Shown: positions 53,565-62,219, numbered from the stretch's first letter. The stretch is DNA of 64,000 bases from Agromyces luteolus (GCF_009729855.1 NZ_WODA01000004.1:62001-126000), one strand, 5' to 3'. The notes: generated by a model not told the origin, from the sequence alone. A program made the numbers and translations.

Positions 53565-54935
53565 GTGTCAATAGTGGCGACCGCGCGCGCAGATCCGAAA
53601 CCCCGCCTGACCGCGCAGGCATCGGTACTGAAGGCGTGGGGGCGGGAGTGGCGACGCGCCAACGGCAAGGGCCAGCAGGAGCTGGGGCGAATCGCCGGAT
53701 ATGGAAGCGACGAGAGCCCGAAGAGCGCCGCCGTGGCGATTTCCCGCATCGAGTCCGGTAAGACCGACCCGACCGGTCGGTACCGCCAACGTCTCTTGGA
53801 CGCGCTCGGACATACGGAGGCAGAACTCGAGGAGGAGACGGAGCGAGCGCTCGCGGCGCTCTCGCGCCCCGGCGTCTTCGCCCGTGCCATGGCCGGGCCG
53901 ATCTACATCGAGAACGAGGCCCGGCGAGCACAGATCATCGCATCGTCGAACCTGCTCACCGAACGGGTCACGTTCCAGATCCGCAACTCCGAGCGCACGC
54001 TTGAGCGAGCGTGCAATGGATTCGTCCTGCCGTTCCTCGAGACCGCCGCGAGGCTCGACTGGCGACTGCGGCTCGATACCGAAGATGCCGGGGCGACCGA
54101 CGAGACGGCAGGATCGCTCGAGGGCGAGATCCGGCAACTGAGGGGACAGACGGAGGCGAGCGTCCTGAAGGCGATGACCGAGAGCGCGGCAGGCGCGGGC
54201 GCCGGAGGTGGGCCGGGTTCAGGAACCGCGGCCGGCGTGCTCGTCGCCCTCTCGGCCGCCGGGACTGCATCGACCGGGGCTGCGATCGCGTCGCTCTCCG
54301 GCGCGGCTGCCTCCAGCACCACGCTCGCGTGGCTCGGAAATGGTTCGCTCGCAGTCGGGCGCATGGGCGTAGCGGGCGGCGCGGCGGTCCTGACCGGCAT
54401 CGTCGCCTTGCCCGCGCTTCTGGCCATCGGTGGAGTGCTCGTCTGGAAGGGCCGAAAGCTCCGGAAGGAAGCCGAAGCAGAAGCCGAGAAGCTCGATGCC
54501 GCGCAGCAGGCGCTGGAGGACATGCAGGACGCTCTGCCGCGCGCAGAGAGGTGGAACGAAGCCCAGCAAGCCATCATCCAGCGCGCTGAGCTGATCGGAC
54601 GAACCATCCGATCCCGCTCTGCAGACGCACCTCCGTTCATCCCCGCACCCGGGCATGACGCGAGCCGCCGGATCGAATGGGACGCGCTTTCCCCCGACGC
54701 CCAGAAGGCACTCGAGATCGAGCTCAAGCTGGTCAGCATCATTCTCGACACACAGGCGCTGCCGGTCTGGCTGGGTGTGACGAGCGTCAATGAGCCCGAC
54801 CTCACGCCCTCCCAGGAAGAGACGGCGACCGTGTCGGAAGAGTGGATCGACGAGAGTCTGACACTCGCTCAGTTCGACCTCGACAATCACGAAGAATGGG
54901 TCCGGCGCCTCCTGGCCCAAGACTCGCCGGACTAG
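53565..54935 (+). CDS. HTH-domain protein with glycine-rich membrane segment
   Basis: 456 aa from GTG 53565 (GTG 53574 is an alternative). Residues about 15-90 look like an XRE-type helix-turn-helix (GQQELGRIAGYG, then AAVAISRIESGK). A middle helical region follows; residues about 215-300 are Gly/Ala-rich and hydrophobic (STTLAWLGNGSLAVGRMGVAG, IVALPALLAIGGVLVW), like glycine-zipper membrane-insertion segments of pore-forming effectors, then a charged coiled coil (KLRKEAEAEAEKLDAAQQAL). Not a known family to me; an autoregulated stress or defence effector is possible. Confidence 0.6.
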   Translation: MSIVATARADPKPRLTAQASVLKAWGREWRRANGKGQQELGRIAGYGSDESPKSAAVAISRIESGKTDPTGRYRQRLLDALGHTEAELEEETERALAALSRPGVFARAMAGPIYIENEARRAQIIASSNLLTERVTFQIRNSERTLERACNGFVLPFLETAARLDWRLRLDTEDAGATDETAGSLEGEIRQLRGQTEASVLKAMTESAAGAGAGGGPGSGTAAGVLVALSAAGTASTGAAIASLSGAAASSTTLAWLGNGSLAVGRMGVAGGAAVLTGIVALPALLAIGGVLVWKGRKLRKEAEAEAEKLDAAQQALEDMQDALPRAERWNEAQQAIIQRAELIGRTIRSRSADAPPFIPAPGHDASRRIEWDALSPDAQKALEIELKLVSIILDTQALPVWLGVTSVNEPDLTPSQEETATVSEEWIDESLTLAQFDLDNHEEWVRRLLAQDSPD

Positions 54936-55014
54936 CGGACCTCGTCGGAGCGAAGCGCCTGGACCGCACCCGACCGCTGACGGATGGATCCGATTCCGCG
55001 ATATTGAACTTTTC

Positions 55015-55037
55015 GGTTCAGTGTTATACACTGAACC
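55015..55037. promoter_or_regulatory. Palindromic operator before second ArsR gene
   Basis: GGTTCAGTGT (55015-55024) and ACACTGAACC (55028-55037) around TAT, with extra GGTTCA half-sites at about 55043 on the right and TGAACT at about 55004 on the left. It ends 2 nt before ATG 55040. The same geometry as at 3142-3171, but a different sequence, so each ArsR has its own site. Confidence 0.8.
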
Positions 55038-55039
55038 AC

Positions 55040-55396
55040 ATGGTTCAACATGAGGTGCTCGACCGGGCGTTCGCCGCTCTCGCCGACACCACCCGACGCG
55101 ACATCTTGGTGCGGCTCGGCGACGGGCCCGCCACGATCAGCGAACTGGCCGAGTCCGCGGGGATGACCCTCACCGGCATCCGCAAGCACGTCGACGTGCT
55201 CGTCGACGCCGGGCTCGCCACTACCGAGAAGGTCGGACGCACCCGGCAGTGCCGGCTGGGCGCCGAGCGATTGGACGACGCCATGGCGTGGATCTCCTTC
55301 TACCAGCGCCTCTGGGAGCGCCGTCTCGACGGCCTCGAGGCCTACTTCACCCTCCGCGACGGCACGCGGAACGACACCGGACAGGACGCATCATGA
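55040..55396 (+). CDS. ArsR-family repressor, second SRPBCC-coupled copy
   Basis: 118 aa winged helix: FAALADTTRRDILVRLGDGPA, recognition helix MTLTGIRKHVDVLVDAGLA. No ribosome site: ATG sits directly at the edge of the palindrome, so the mRNA is probably leaderless. Overlaps the SRPBCC gene by ATGA. Confidence 0.87.
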   Translation: MVQHEVLDRAFAALADTTRRDILVRLGDGPATISELAESAGMTLTGIRKHVDVLVDAGLATTEKVGRTRQCRLGAERLDDAMAWISFYQRLWERRLDGLEAYFTLRDGTRNDTGQDAS

Positions 55397-55878
55397 CCGA
55401 GCACCCGGGCGGCACCGCCGCCGACACCACCACCGAGACCCTCGAGTTGCGCGCCTCGCGCACGCTTCCCGCGACGCCCGAGGAGGTCTTCGACGCCTAC
55501 ACCGACGCCGAGAAGCAGAAGATCTGGTTCTCGATCCTCGACGAGGAGCCGGGCGTCGTCGAGATCGAGGTCGACCTGCGCGTCGGCGGTCGCCAGGTCG
55601 CCGTGTGGGGACCCGACCGCGACACGCTCTTCCGCGAGGAGCAGGTGTTCCTCGAGATCGACCGCCCGCATCGGCTCGTCACCGAGTCGAGTGGCAGCGA
55701 CCCGAGCGGGCAGACGCTGACCACGCACATCGTCGTCACCTTCGAGCCCGTCGACGGCGGCACGCTCATGAGCGTCGTGCAGTCGGGCTTCCCGACGCCC
55801 GAGATCCGCGACTTCTTCGCCTCCCAGGCCTGGGTCGGCGCGTTCGACCGCATCGAGGCGTACCTCGTGCGTCGCTGA
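55393..55878 (+). CDS. SRPBCC (AHSA1-like) protein, second copy
   Basis: 161 aa; ELRASRTLPATPEEVFDAYTDAEKQKIWF and AWVGAFDRIEAYL mark the START/AHSA1 fold. Paralogue of 3522-4028 with its own ArsR. Ligand unknown. Translational coupling with the repressor implies that both are made together. Confidence 0.85.
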   Translation: MTEHPGGTAADTTTETLELRASRTLPATPEEVFDAYTDAEKQKIWFSILDEEPGVVEIEVDLRVGGRQVAVWGPDRDTLFREEQVFLEIDRPHRLVTESSGSDPSGQTLTTHIVVTFEPVDGGTLMSVVQSGFPTPEIRDFFASQAWVGAFDRIEAYLVRR

Positions 55879-55880
55879 CG

Positions 55881-55936
55881 CCTACGCCGTCCACCACGGC
55901 CCCGGCGGAAGCCCGCCCACTCCCCCACGGTCGTCC
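55881..55936 (-). repeat. Decayed duplicate of the tmsB 3' end
   Basis: This 56-bp stretch matches 56591-56646 (the last about 18 codons plus stop of tmsB) at roughly 49 of 56 positions, starting with 21 identical bases from 55881. It is not inside a gene. Acetyltransferase 55967-56548 therefore lies between two copies of the same sequence. Confidence 0.7.
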
Positions 55937-55966
55937 GCGCTCCGACGCGACAGCGGATGGACGCGA

Positions 55967-56548
55967 CTACTGGTCCGACTTCGGCGTGAGGGTGCGGACG
56001 ACGCGCGCCGGCGCGCCCACGACGACCGCATTCGCGGGCACATCCTTCGTGACGACCGCCGCGGCCGCGACGACGGCGTTCTCACCGATCGTCACCCCGG
56101 CGAGCACGGTCGCGTTCGCCCCGATCCACACGTTGCGCCCGATCACGACCGGCGCCGGGTGCATGTCGGCTCGCTTGTCGGGGTCCATGTCGTGGTTCAG
56201 CGTCGCGATCACGACGTTGTGCCCGATCAGGCAGTCGTCGCCGATGACGACCCCTCCCTGGTCTTGGAAGCTGCACCCGGAGTTGATGAAGATCCGCTTG
56301 CCGAGCGTGATGTTCTTGCCGAAGTCCGAGCGGAACGGCGGGAACACGGTCACGGTCTCGTCGACGGGCTTCCCGATGAGGTCGCCGATGAGCTCTCGAA
56401 CGCGCACGGGGTCGTGGTAGCCGGCGTTGAGTTCGCCGGTGATCCGGAGGGCCTCCTGGCTCGTCCGGTGCATGATCGCGTGCAGCGGCGAGCCGCCGAG
56501 GATGGTCTGTCGCGCATTGAGCGCGTCGAGAAGGTCGGCGAGGTCCAC
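55967..56548 (-). CDS. Maltose/nodulation-type O-acetyltransferase (left-handed beta helix)
   Basis: 193 aa from GTG with AAGGAG upstream. N-terminal maltose-acetyltransferase-like helix (ELNAGYHDPVRVRELIGDL), then hexapeptide repeats (IGDDCLIGHNVVIATLNHDMDP, VVIGRNVWIGANATVLAGVTIGENAVVAAAAVV). His in TLNHDMDP is the usual catalytic base. Acetylates a sugar or similar hydroxyl. Forty-three bp after tmsB, flanked by the 56-bp repeat. Confidence 0.87.
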   Translation of the reverse strand: MDLADLLDALNARQTILGGSPLHAIMHRTSQEALRITGELNAGYHDPVRVRELIGDLIGKPVDETVTVFPPFRSDFGKNITLGKRIFINSGCSFQDQGGVVIGDDCLIGHNVVIATLNHDMDPDKRADMHPAPVVIGRNVWIGANATVLAGVTIGENAVVAAAAVVTKDVPANAVVVGAPARVVRTLTPKSDQ

Positions 56549-56591
56549 GGGGTGCTCCTTCCTCGGATGCGATGGTCGGTCGTGCGGCTGC

Positions 56592-57962
56592 CTACGCCGT
56601 CCACCACGGCCGCAGCGGCAGCTCGCCCACGCCCCCACGCTCGTCGGGCTTCACCGCCAGCACCTGGTGCAACTGGATGCCGCCCCGCTCGAACTGGAGC
56701 CGCGATCCGGCCATGTAGAGCCCCCACACCTTCGCGGTCGGCAGGCCGACCTCGGCGACCGCCTCGTCCCAGTGCTCGACGAGGTTGGCGCACCAGTCAC
56801 GCAGCGTCAGCGCGTAGTGCGGGCGCAGGTTCTCCTCGTGCAGCACCTCGAGGCCGACATCCTGCGCTTCGGTGATGATGCGCCCGGATCCGGTGAGCTC
56901 GCCGTCGGGGAAGACGTAGCGGTCGATGAAGCCGTGCGTCGAGGGTTCGGACCGGTTGTCGGGGCGGGTGATGCAGTGGTTGAGCAGCAGCCCGCCGGGG
57001 CGCAGCCGCGACTGCAGGAAGCGGAAGTACTTCGCGTAGTTGCGCACCCCGATGTGCTCGAGCAGCCCGATCGACGACACCGCGTCGAACCCGGTGTCGG
57101 CGATGTCGCGGTAGTCGCCGTGGCGCACCTCGGCGAGCTCGCCCAGGCCCTCCTCGGCGATGGCGCGCTGCGCCCACGTGGCCTGCTCCTCCGACAGCGT
57201 GACGCCGACGACACGGATGCCGCGGCGCGCCGCGTAGCGCACCATGCCGCCCCACCCGCAGCCCACGTCGAGCAGCCGGTCGCCCGGCGTGAGCCGCAGC
57301 TTCTCGAAGACGAGCCGGTACTTGTTCTCCTGGGCTTCGTCGAGGGATGCCTCGGGGCGCGGGTAGCACGCGCAGGTGTAGGTCATCGACGACCCGAGCA
57401 CCCACTCGTAGAAGGTGTTCGACACGTCGTAGTGGTGGTGGATGGCCTCGGCGTCGCGGGCCTTGCTGTGGCGGCGGCCCGTGGCAACCCGGCGCCACCG
57501 CGGCGGCGCCTCCCCCGGCGGCGGCGCAACCGGCCGCAGGTGCTCGACGCCGATCGAACGGAGGATCTGCGCCATGGCGCGTGGCGGCGGCATCCGGAAC
57601 ACCAGTTCGTCGGCGAGCGCCCGGAGCAGTTCGTAGGGGTCGCCCGGGTGCACGCCGTGGATCTCGAGGTCGCCGGCGATGTAGGCGCGCGCGAGGCCGA
57701 GGTCGCCGCGACCGGTGGCGAGGTAGGTCGTGCCGCGCGGCGTCTTCAGCTCGATGCCGAGCGGGGCGTCGGGCGGGCCCGCCGAGCTGCCGTCGTAGGC
57801 GGTGAACCGCAGCGGGAGCTGCCCGCCGGCGACGAGCTCCAGGATCTCGGCGAGGGTGAGCCGGCCCGAGGCATCCGGCTTCGGCGCGGCATCCGCCGTC
57901 GTGGCATCCGCTTTCGTGGCATCCGTCGCCGACTTGGGCCCGCGCTCCTTGAACGTCGTCAT
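56592..57962 (-). CDS. tmsB: Fatty-acyl phospholipid methyltransferase of 10-methyl fatty acid synthesis
   Basis: 456 aa. Cyclopropane-synthase-type SAM methyltransferase: SAM motif LLDVGCGWGGMVRYAARRG, HHHYDVSNTFYEWVLGSSMTYTCACY near the substrate site and SSIGLLEHIGVRNYAKYF. Paired by ATGA overlap with an FAD oxidoreductase, it matches TmsB/BfaB, which adds a methyl(ene) to oleoyl chains of phospholipid, reduced by TmsA to 10-methylstearate (tuberculostearate). The N-terminal about 30 residues are a Thr/Asp/Ala tail. Confidence 0.8.
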   Translation of the reverse strand: MTTFKERGPKSATDATKADATTADAAPKPDASGRLTLAEILELVAGGQLPLRFTAYDGSSAGPPDAPLGIELKTPRGTTYLATGRGDLGLARAYIAGDLEIHGVHPGDPYELLRALADELVFRMPPPRAMAQILRSIGVEHLRPVAPPPGEAPPRWRRVATGRRHSKARDAEAIHHHYDVSNTFYEWVLGSSMTYTCACYPRPEASLDEAQENKYRLVFEKLRLTPGDRLLDVGCGWGGMVRYAARRGIRVVGVTLSEEQATWAQRAIAEEGLGELAEVRHGDYRDIADTGFDAVSSIGLLEHIGVRNYAKYFRFLQSRLRPGGLLLNHCITRPDNRSEPSTHGFIDRYVFPDGELTGSGRIITEAQDVGLEVLHEENLRPHYALTLRDWCANLVEHWDEAVAEVGLPTAKVWGLYMAGSRLQFERGGIQLHQVLAVKPDERGGVGELPLRPWWTA

Positions 57963-59350
57963 CGTCGTTGCACCGCCTTCGCGTAGAGGTCGAGGAGCCG
58001 TGAGTCGGGGTCGTACCGCCGCTTCGCGGCGCGGTAGGCGTCGCCGCCGTAGAGCGCGTCGAACTCGTCGCGCGGGTAGAAGGCGTCGGAGTACAGCGAC
58101 TTGTGCCCGTCGAGCTCGCCGACCTTGTGCTCGATCCGCCGGTTCGTCGCGCCCTCGCTCGAGCCGACCGGCACGGTCGACCAGAAGCCGACGTTCACGT
58201 AGGTGCGGTGCGGCTCGAGCGGGTACAGCGGCCAGTCGGTGTCGTAGCGCGGTCGCAGCGGGCACAGCCAGATCGGCTCGATCGGCACCTCGGCGAGGAA
58301 CCAGTCGAGGAACTCCGCGGTCCGCTCGATCGGGATCTCGACGTCCTGGATCACGCGCTCGCGCGGCGGCCGGCCGCGCAACCGTTCGATGCGGTTTCCG
58401 ATGTCGTACCGCCGTTCGAGCTTCATGAGCTTCCAGTACGCGCTGCTGCGTCGGTAGCGCCGCGGCCAGAGCCGGCGAACGAGCGGATGCTGCGCGCCGA
58501 ACGCCTGCGAGCACCAGAACCAGTCGGTGTCCCACCGCCACAGGTAGTCGTGGATCGTGAGCCGGTCGTGCGTCGCGCCGTCCGCATGCTGGATGGAGCG
58601 GTAGAAGATGCGCTGGCCGGTGTAGTCGCTGGTCGGGCCGGATGCCGCGGTCTGCACGCCCACGCAGAGGTAGCTCTCGTCGGCGCTGAAGACGACCCCG
58701 TCGAGGTAGTCGACGCGGGTGCCGTCGTCGAGGGCGCCGGTCTCGACGATGCGGTCCATCGCGGCGACGAGGTCGGCGAGGGCGTGGAACCGCAGGTGCG
58801 TGAGCGCGACGTACGGCTGGACGGGCTCCAGCTCGATGCGCAGGCGTACGGCGTAGCCGAGCGTGCCGTACGAGTTCGGGAACGCGTGGAACAGGTCGGC
58901 GTGCGCCGTCGGCGAGGCGGTCACGATCTCGCCGGCGCCGGTGAGGATGTCGAGCTCGAGCACCGACTCGTGCGGCAGCCCATTGCGGAACGACGTCGAC
59001 TCGATCCCGAGCCCCGTCACCGCGCCCCCGAGCGTGATGGTCTTCAGCTGCGGCACCACCAGCGGCGCCAACCCGTGGGGCAGCGTCGCCGCGACGAGAT
59101 CCTCGTACGTGCACATGCCGGCCACGTCGGCCGTCCGTGCCTCCGCGTCGACCGCGATGACCTGCGTCAGCCCCGACGTGTCCAGGCCCCGCGCCTCGAC
59201 CCGGTCACGCGACCGGAACAGGTTCGACGTCGGCTTGGCCAGCCGCACCGTCGCCGCCGCGGGCAGGGCCCGGTAGCTCTCCAACAGGCGCTCCACGCCG
59301 TCGGCGTGAGCGGCTCGTGCGTCAGTCGCGTCGGTCGCAGGAGCGGACAC
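57959..59350 (-). CDS. tmsA: FAD-binding oxidoreductase of 10-methyl fatty acid synthesis
   Basis: 463 aa from GTG 59350. FAD_binding_4 (PP-loop) region: VRLAKPTSNLFRSRD, GMCTYEDLVAATLPHGLAPLVVP, KTITLGGAVTGLGIESTSFRNGLPHESV. This is the TmsA/BfaA type that reduces the 10-methylene chain. First gene of the tms pair; the third gene (tmsC) found in some species is not visible. Confidence 0.8.
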   Translation of the reverse strand: MSAPATDATDARAAHADGVERLLESYRALPAAATVRLAKPTSNLFRSRDRVEARGLDTSGLTQVIAVDAEARTADVAGMCTYEDLVAATLPHGLAPLVVPQLKTITLGGAVTGLGIESTSFRNGLPHESVLELDILTGAGEIVTASPTAHADLFHAFPNSYGTLGYAVRLRIELEPVQPYVALTHLRFHALADLVAAMDRIVETGALDDGTRVDYLDGVVFSADESYLCVGVQTAASGPTSDYTGQRIFYRSIQHADGATHDRLTIHDYLWRWDTDWFWCSQAFGAQHPLVRRLWPRRYRRSSAYWKLMKLERRYDIGNRIERLRGRPPRERVIQDVEIPIERTAEFLDWFLAEVPIEPIWLCPLRPRYDTDWPLYPLEPHRTYVNVGFWSTVPVGSSEGATNRRIEHKVGELDGHKSLYSDAFYPRDEFDALYGGDAYRAAKRRYDPDSRLLDLYAKAVQRR

Positions 59351-59484
59351 ATTCTCACGGTAGTCCTCGGGACCGGCAGTCCGCGCGGATTCCGCCCGCT
59401 CTCGGCATGGGTTCCTCCCGCATCTGCACGGCCATCCACAGCCATCGCAAACGTGCCACGACTGCTGCGGCGCGTCCAACGCCT

Positions 59485-59623
59485 CGAGTCGGATCAGTTC
59501 GGCGTGACCGCGACTTCCGCAGTGTCTTCGGTCACAGCGATGCGGCCGAACCCGACCCTCTAATCAAGCAATTGCGCGACAGCGAGGCGTTCGCCACCAA
59601 CGAGAGGCTGGTGCTCACCGGCG
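59485..59623 (+). pseudogene. Frameshifted C-terminal relic of an LLM oxidoreductase
   Basis: ESDQFGV (about 59485-59505) then, one frame over, DFRSVFG...AEPDPLIKQLRDSEAFATNERLVLT (about 59510-59620) matches the C-terminal DQFGVIDDFRAVFG...EPDALIEQLREDEAITAADTLLLT of the intact gene at 52003-53025. The rest of the gene is missing. It marks the left edge of the accessory island. Confidence 0.65.
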
Positions 59624-59872
59624 CTGGGATGGCGGTGGGCGGCGGCTGAACGAGTCGACACGACGCGAGGTGCGCCTGATCGCACGGCGACAGCTCGATC
59701 GGGGAGGAAGCCACACTGGAATGGCGCCCGAGGGCGCTTACACGGCAGCGGAACGTGCTGCATACGCGTGGGGCCGACCGGAACAACTCAAGCACCGCAT
59801 CCAGACGGGGTTCCGGGGCGGACGTCGGTCGCGGGAGTGTCGGCGCTTGGGTGCATAGTGCTACTGATCGAC
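59624..59872. other. Non-coding edge of the accessory island
   Basis: 249 bp with no convincing gene; a 62-codon frame (59670-59858) has no ribosome site and no family look. A CATAGT -10-like box at about 59854 may serve the PIN-like gene. Confidence 0.4.
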
Positions 59873-60826
59873 ATGAAGCGTATTTACCTTGACCAGCTGC
59901 ATTGGGTCGCGCTCGCGCGCGTGGCGATGGGCATCGAGACGTCGCAGTCTCGACGAGATGTCTACGACCTCGTCCGATATGCGAGCGAGAACGGTCTGGC
60001 TTCGTTTCCGCTCTCGGCGGCGCGCTACGAGGAGACACTCAAGCGCGGTGATCCGCGCTCTCGACAAGAACTCGGCACGGTGATGCATCAGCTATCGCGA
60101 AGTCATGCGATGTCAGGGATCAACGAGCTGCTGCGACCCGAAGCCGCGATCGCCCTCGCCGCCTGGCACTCTCTGCCTGCGCCGCCCGAGCCTCAGGTCT
60201 TCGGAATCGGGCTGAAGCATGCTTTCGGAATTCCATGGATGAACTACTTCTCTTCGGAGGAGGTCGAACGGCGCGCAGTCGCTGCATATGGACGCGACGC
60301 TGTTGACAACTACTTCGAGGAATCTCTGATAACGGGCCCCGCGGAGAGGCTGCCTTCAAATGGCATCGAACGCCCGTCAGATAAGTGGAACCAAGCGCAA
60401 CTTGATGGTGAACGGGCCATCACCGCTCGCATTTCGGCGGCCGGTCACTCTCCGCAGCGTGGCCGCGACATCGTCATGTACGAGGAGGGATCTCACGCGC
60501 TGAACGCAGTCAACGAACTCGCCGCAGAGAATGGCCTGCCGGCGGTGATGCCCGAATCTCGCGACGATGTCGAAAGGATCGTGTATTCGATGCCATCCAA
60601 GGCGGCCCTAACGCGAATGCGCATGTCTGCACACGAGAACGAGCGATTCAAATGGGAATTGGGCGATCTCGGCGACTTGACTGGACTTGCTCCGGCTGCC
60701 GCGTACTGCGACGTCGTAGTTACAGAGAAGAAATGGGGCTCAATCTTGACGCGTCATCAGCAGCACCTGAAGGCCCGCATCACCACACGACTCGAGGATC
60801 TTCCCGACCTGCTCCTAGTTGATTGA
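59873..60826 (+). CDS. PIN-like nuclease candidate
   Basis: 317 aa. The N-terminal phrase IYLDQLHWVALAR (Asp7), a conserved-looking SAARYEETLKRGD after an 'FPLS' strand, and the C-terminal strand YCDVVVTEKKW (Asp about 280) followed by a Lys/Trp match the acidic-residue layout of PIN-like RNases seen in defence and toxin contexts. Lower G+C than the core genes. It converges with the HIT/Thoeris set (59-bp gap). The family call is inference from sparse motifs. Confidence 0.5.
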   Translation: MKRIYLDQLHWVALARVAMGIETSQSRRDVYDLVRYASENGLASFPLSAARYEETLKRGDPRSRQELGTVMHQLSRSHAMSGINELLRPEAAIALAAWHSLPAPPEPQVFGIGLKHAFGIPWMNYFSSEEVERRAVAAYGRDAVDNYFEESLITGPAERLPSNGIERPSDKWNQAQLDGERAITARISAAGHSPQRGRDIVMYEEGSHALNAVNELAAENGLPAVMPESRDDVERIVYSMPSKAALTRMRMSAHENERFKWELGDLGDLTGLAPAAAYCDVVVTEKKWGSILTRHQQHLKARITTRLEDLPDLLLVD

Positions 60827-60885
60827 ACCGAGCGGCGGGCGCACATCGTTGCCCGTCTCATGCTGCACGACGCCATTCCGCAGAC

Positions 60886-61365
60886 TCAAGTCAGCCGGGC
60901 CGTTACGCGACGCTGCACTTCGGGCCGAGGAGGCACCGATGGCGCCAGAGTACGACCGATCTCGTCGGTCAGCTCGACTGCAAGTTCATCCACTTCACTA
61001 AAGTCCGTTCCACCCCCAGGAAGTGTCCCGGCAACGTGGAAGTGAAGGTGTGGGATCGCTTGGCGGGCGGACTTGCCATTGTTCTGCCAGACGGCTATTC
61101 CCGGGCGCTCGAAGGTCAAATCGATTGTGCGCGCGGCGTCGCGGATCGCAATCATTAGGTCCCGCGCCTCCCAGTCCGCAAGGTCCAGCAAAGTAGGGAT
61201 ATGCCGCGTCGGAATCACCAGCACGTGGCCGACCCCGCGTTGTTCGCGCGTTACGAGCACAGCTACTCGCTTCTCTCGCCACAGCACGGTGTACGGCCGA
61301 TTGCCACTCAAGTAGTCGCAGAAGGCACACCGCTCCTCGTGTGGGAGGCTGATCGACCCGTTCAT
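60886..61365 (-). CDS. HIT-family nucleotide hydrolase
   Basis: 159 aa. Histidine triad HLHFHV (His106, 108, 110) with the upstream ERCAFCDYL (CxxC zinc site), GHVLVIPTRHIPTLLDL and WQNNGKSARQ. HIT proteins hydrolyse nucleoside phosphoramidates, dinucleotides or aminoacyl-adenylates. Start overlaps the TM-macro stop by ATGA, so it belongs to the TIR/TM-macro operon, unlike housekeeping HIT genes. Confidence 0.88.
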   Translation of the reverse strand: MNGSISLPHEERCAFCDYLSGNRPYTVLWREKRVAVLVTREQRGVGHVLVIPTRHIPTLLDLADWEARDLMIAIRDAARTIDLTFERPGIAVWQNNGKSARQAIPHLHFHVAGTLPGGGTDFSEVDELAVELTDEIGRTLAPSVPPRPEVQRRVTARLT

Positions 61366-62219
61366 CGCGAGGGCCTAAGCGAGTTGAGGAAAGCTTGAAT
61401 CTCCAGGTGGTCGAGAGCGTCGTATTGCTTCGGCGGCGCGACAATTACAAGTTCATCGCAAACCTTCTGAGTTCTCGACGCGAGAATGAATGAGAGCGCG
61501 ATGAAGCGCACTGAATCCACCGAGGGCAGGACGGGCGAAAGCTTTGATTGCCCTCCACCGATCATTGGGATGCACACACGACCACCGTTGCTCTCGCTCC
61601 GAACGACCTTCCACAGTTCGCTGAGGCTATTCCACACGCCATCTGTCGTTGTTGAGGCAGTGCTCTTTGCGTCCATCAGCGTATACGCCACGAGGAAATA
61701 CCGTCGCGCGTTTGACCGCAACGCGATCGTCGTGCCTAGAGGGTAACGGACGCTCTTCCCCAACTTTCCGGCGATGGTTCCGATTGGAGTTGCTGTGGCG
61801 AGTTGGGTTTCGATGTCCTCGTCTAGCTTCGCAATGTCGTTGCCATACACGCGCTGAAGAAACTGGCCTTGAACGCTGCTCGTCGCGATGTAAGGGGAAG
61901 CGGTGTCGAATGTGTCGCTGACGCCGATGACCAAATGCGAATCAGGCTGCTCCAGCAGGTCGCCCCGCACTAGCCGTATGATGGTCGACGGTGCGCGATA
62001 CTGTGTCTCGATCGGCCGAGGCCAGGCGCGGGCGAACCCATAGATAGCAGAGGCGGCGAGACCGCACGGGGCCATCCACCCATTCGTCTCGAAGAGATCT
62101 GGCACGAACAGCACAACCACGCCGGCCACGACTGCGAGAACACCAAAGCCAGCGAACGCATGTGTCGCGAACAGTTTCCAGAACCGTCGCGTGCGGAGGT
62201 CGCGAACAACCGACTCCAC
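61362..62219 (-). CDS. Transmembrane-macro effector, type II Thoeris ThsA-like
   Basis: 285 aa from GTG overlapping the TIR stop by one base (TAGTG). Two N-terminal membrane helices (about 13-38 and 46-66), then a macro-like domain: IIRLVRGDLLEQ (GDL 86-88), LVIGVSDTFDT, SSVQGQFLQRVYGNDIAKLDEDI, GKSVRYPLGTTIAL and CIPMIGGGQSK. This layout is that of the TM-macro ThsA of type II Thoeris, which binds a TIR-made histidine-ADP-ribose signal and damages the membrane. Confidence 0.8.
   Translation of the reverse strand: MESVVRDLRTRRFWKLFATHAFAGFGVLAVVAGVVVLFVPDLFETNGWMAPCGLAASAIYGFARAWPRPIETQYRAPSTIIRLVRGDLLEQPDSHLVIGVSDTFDTASPYIATSSVQGQFLQRVYGNDIAKLDEDIETQLATATPIGTIAGKLGKSVRYPLGTTIALRSNARRYFLVAYTLMDAKSTASTTTDGVWNSLSELWKVVRSESNGGRVCIPMIGGGQSKLSPVLPSVDSVRFIALSFILASRTQKVCDELVIVAPPKQYDALDHLEIQAFLNSLRPSR

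Noticed and set aside
58103..59563. A 486-codon plus-strand frame opposite tmsA
   Set aside because: Shadow of tmsA; only its last few codons (about 59485-59505) are of interest as part of the LLM relic.
59670..59858. A 62-codon frame before the PIN-like gene
   Set aside because: No ribosome site, no recognisable motif and mixed codon use; kept as non-coding.
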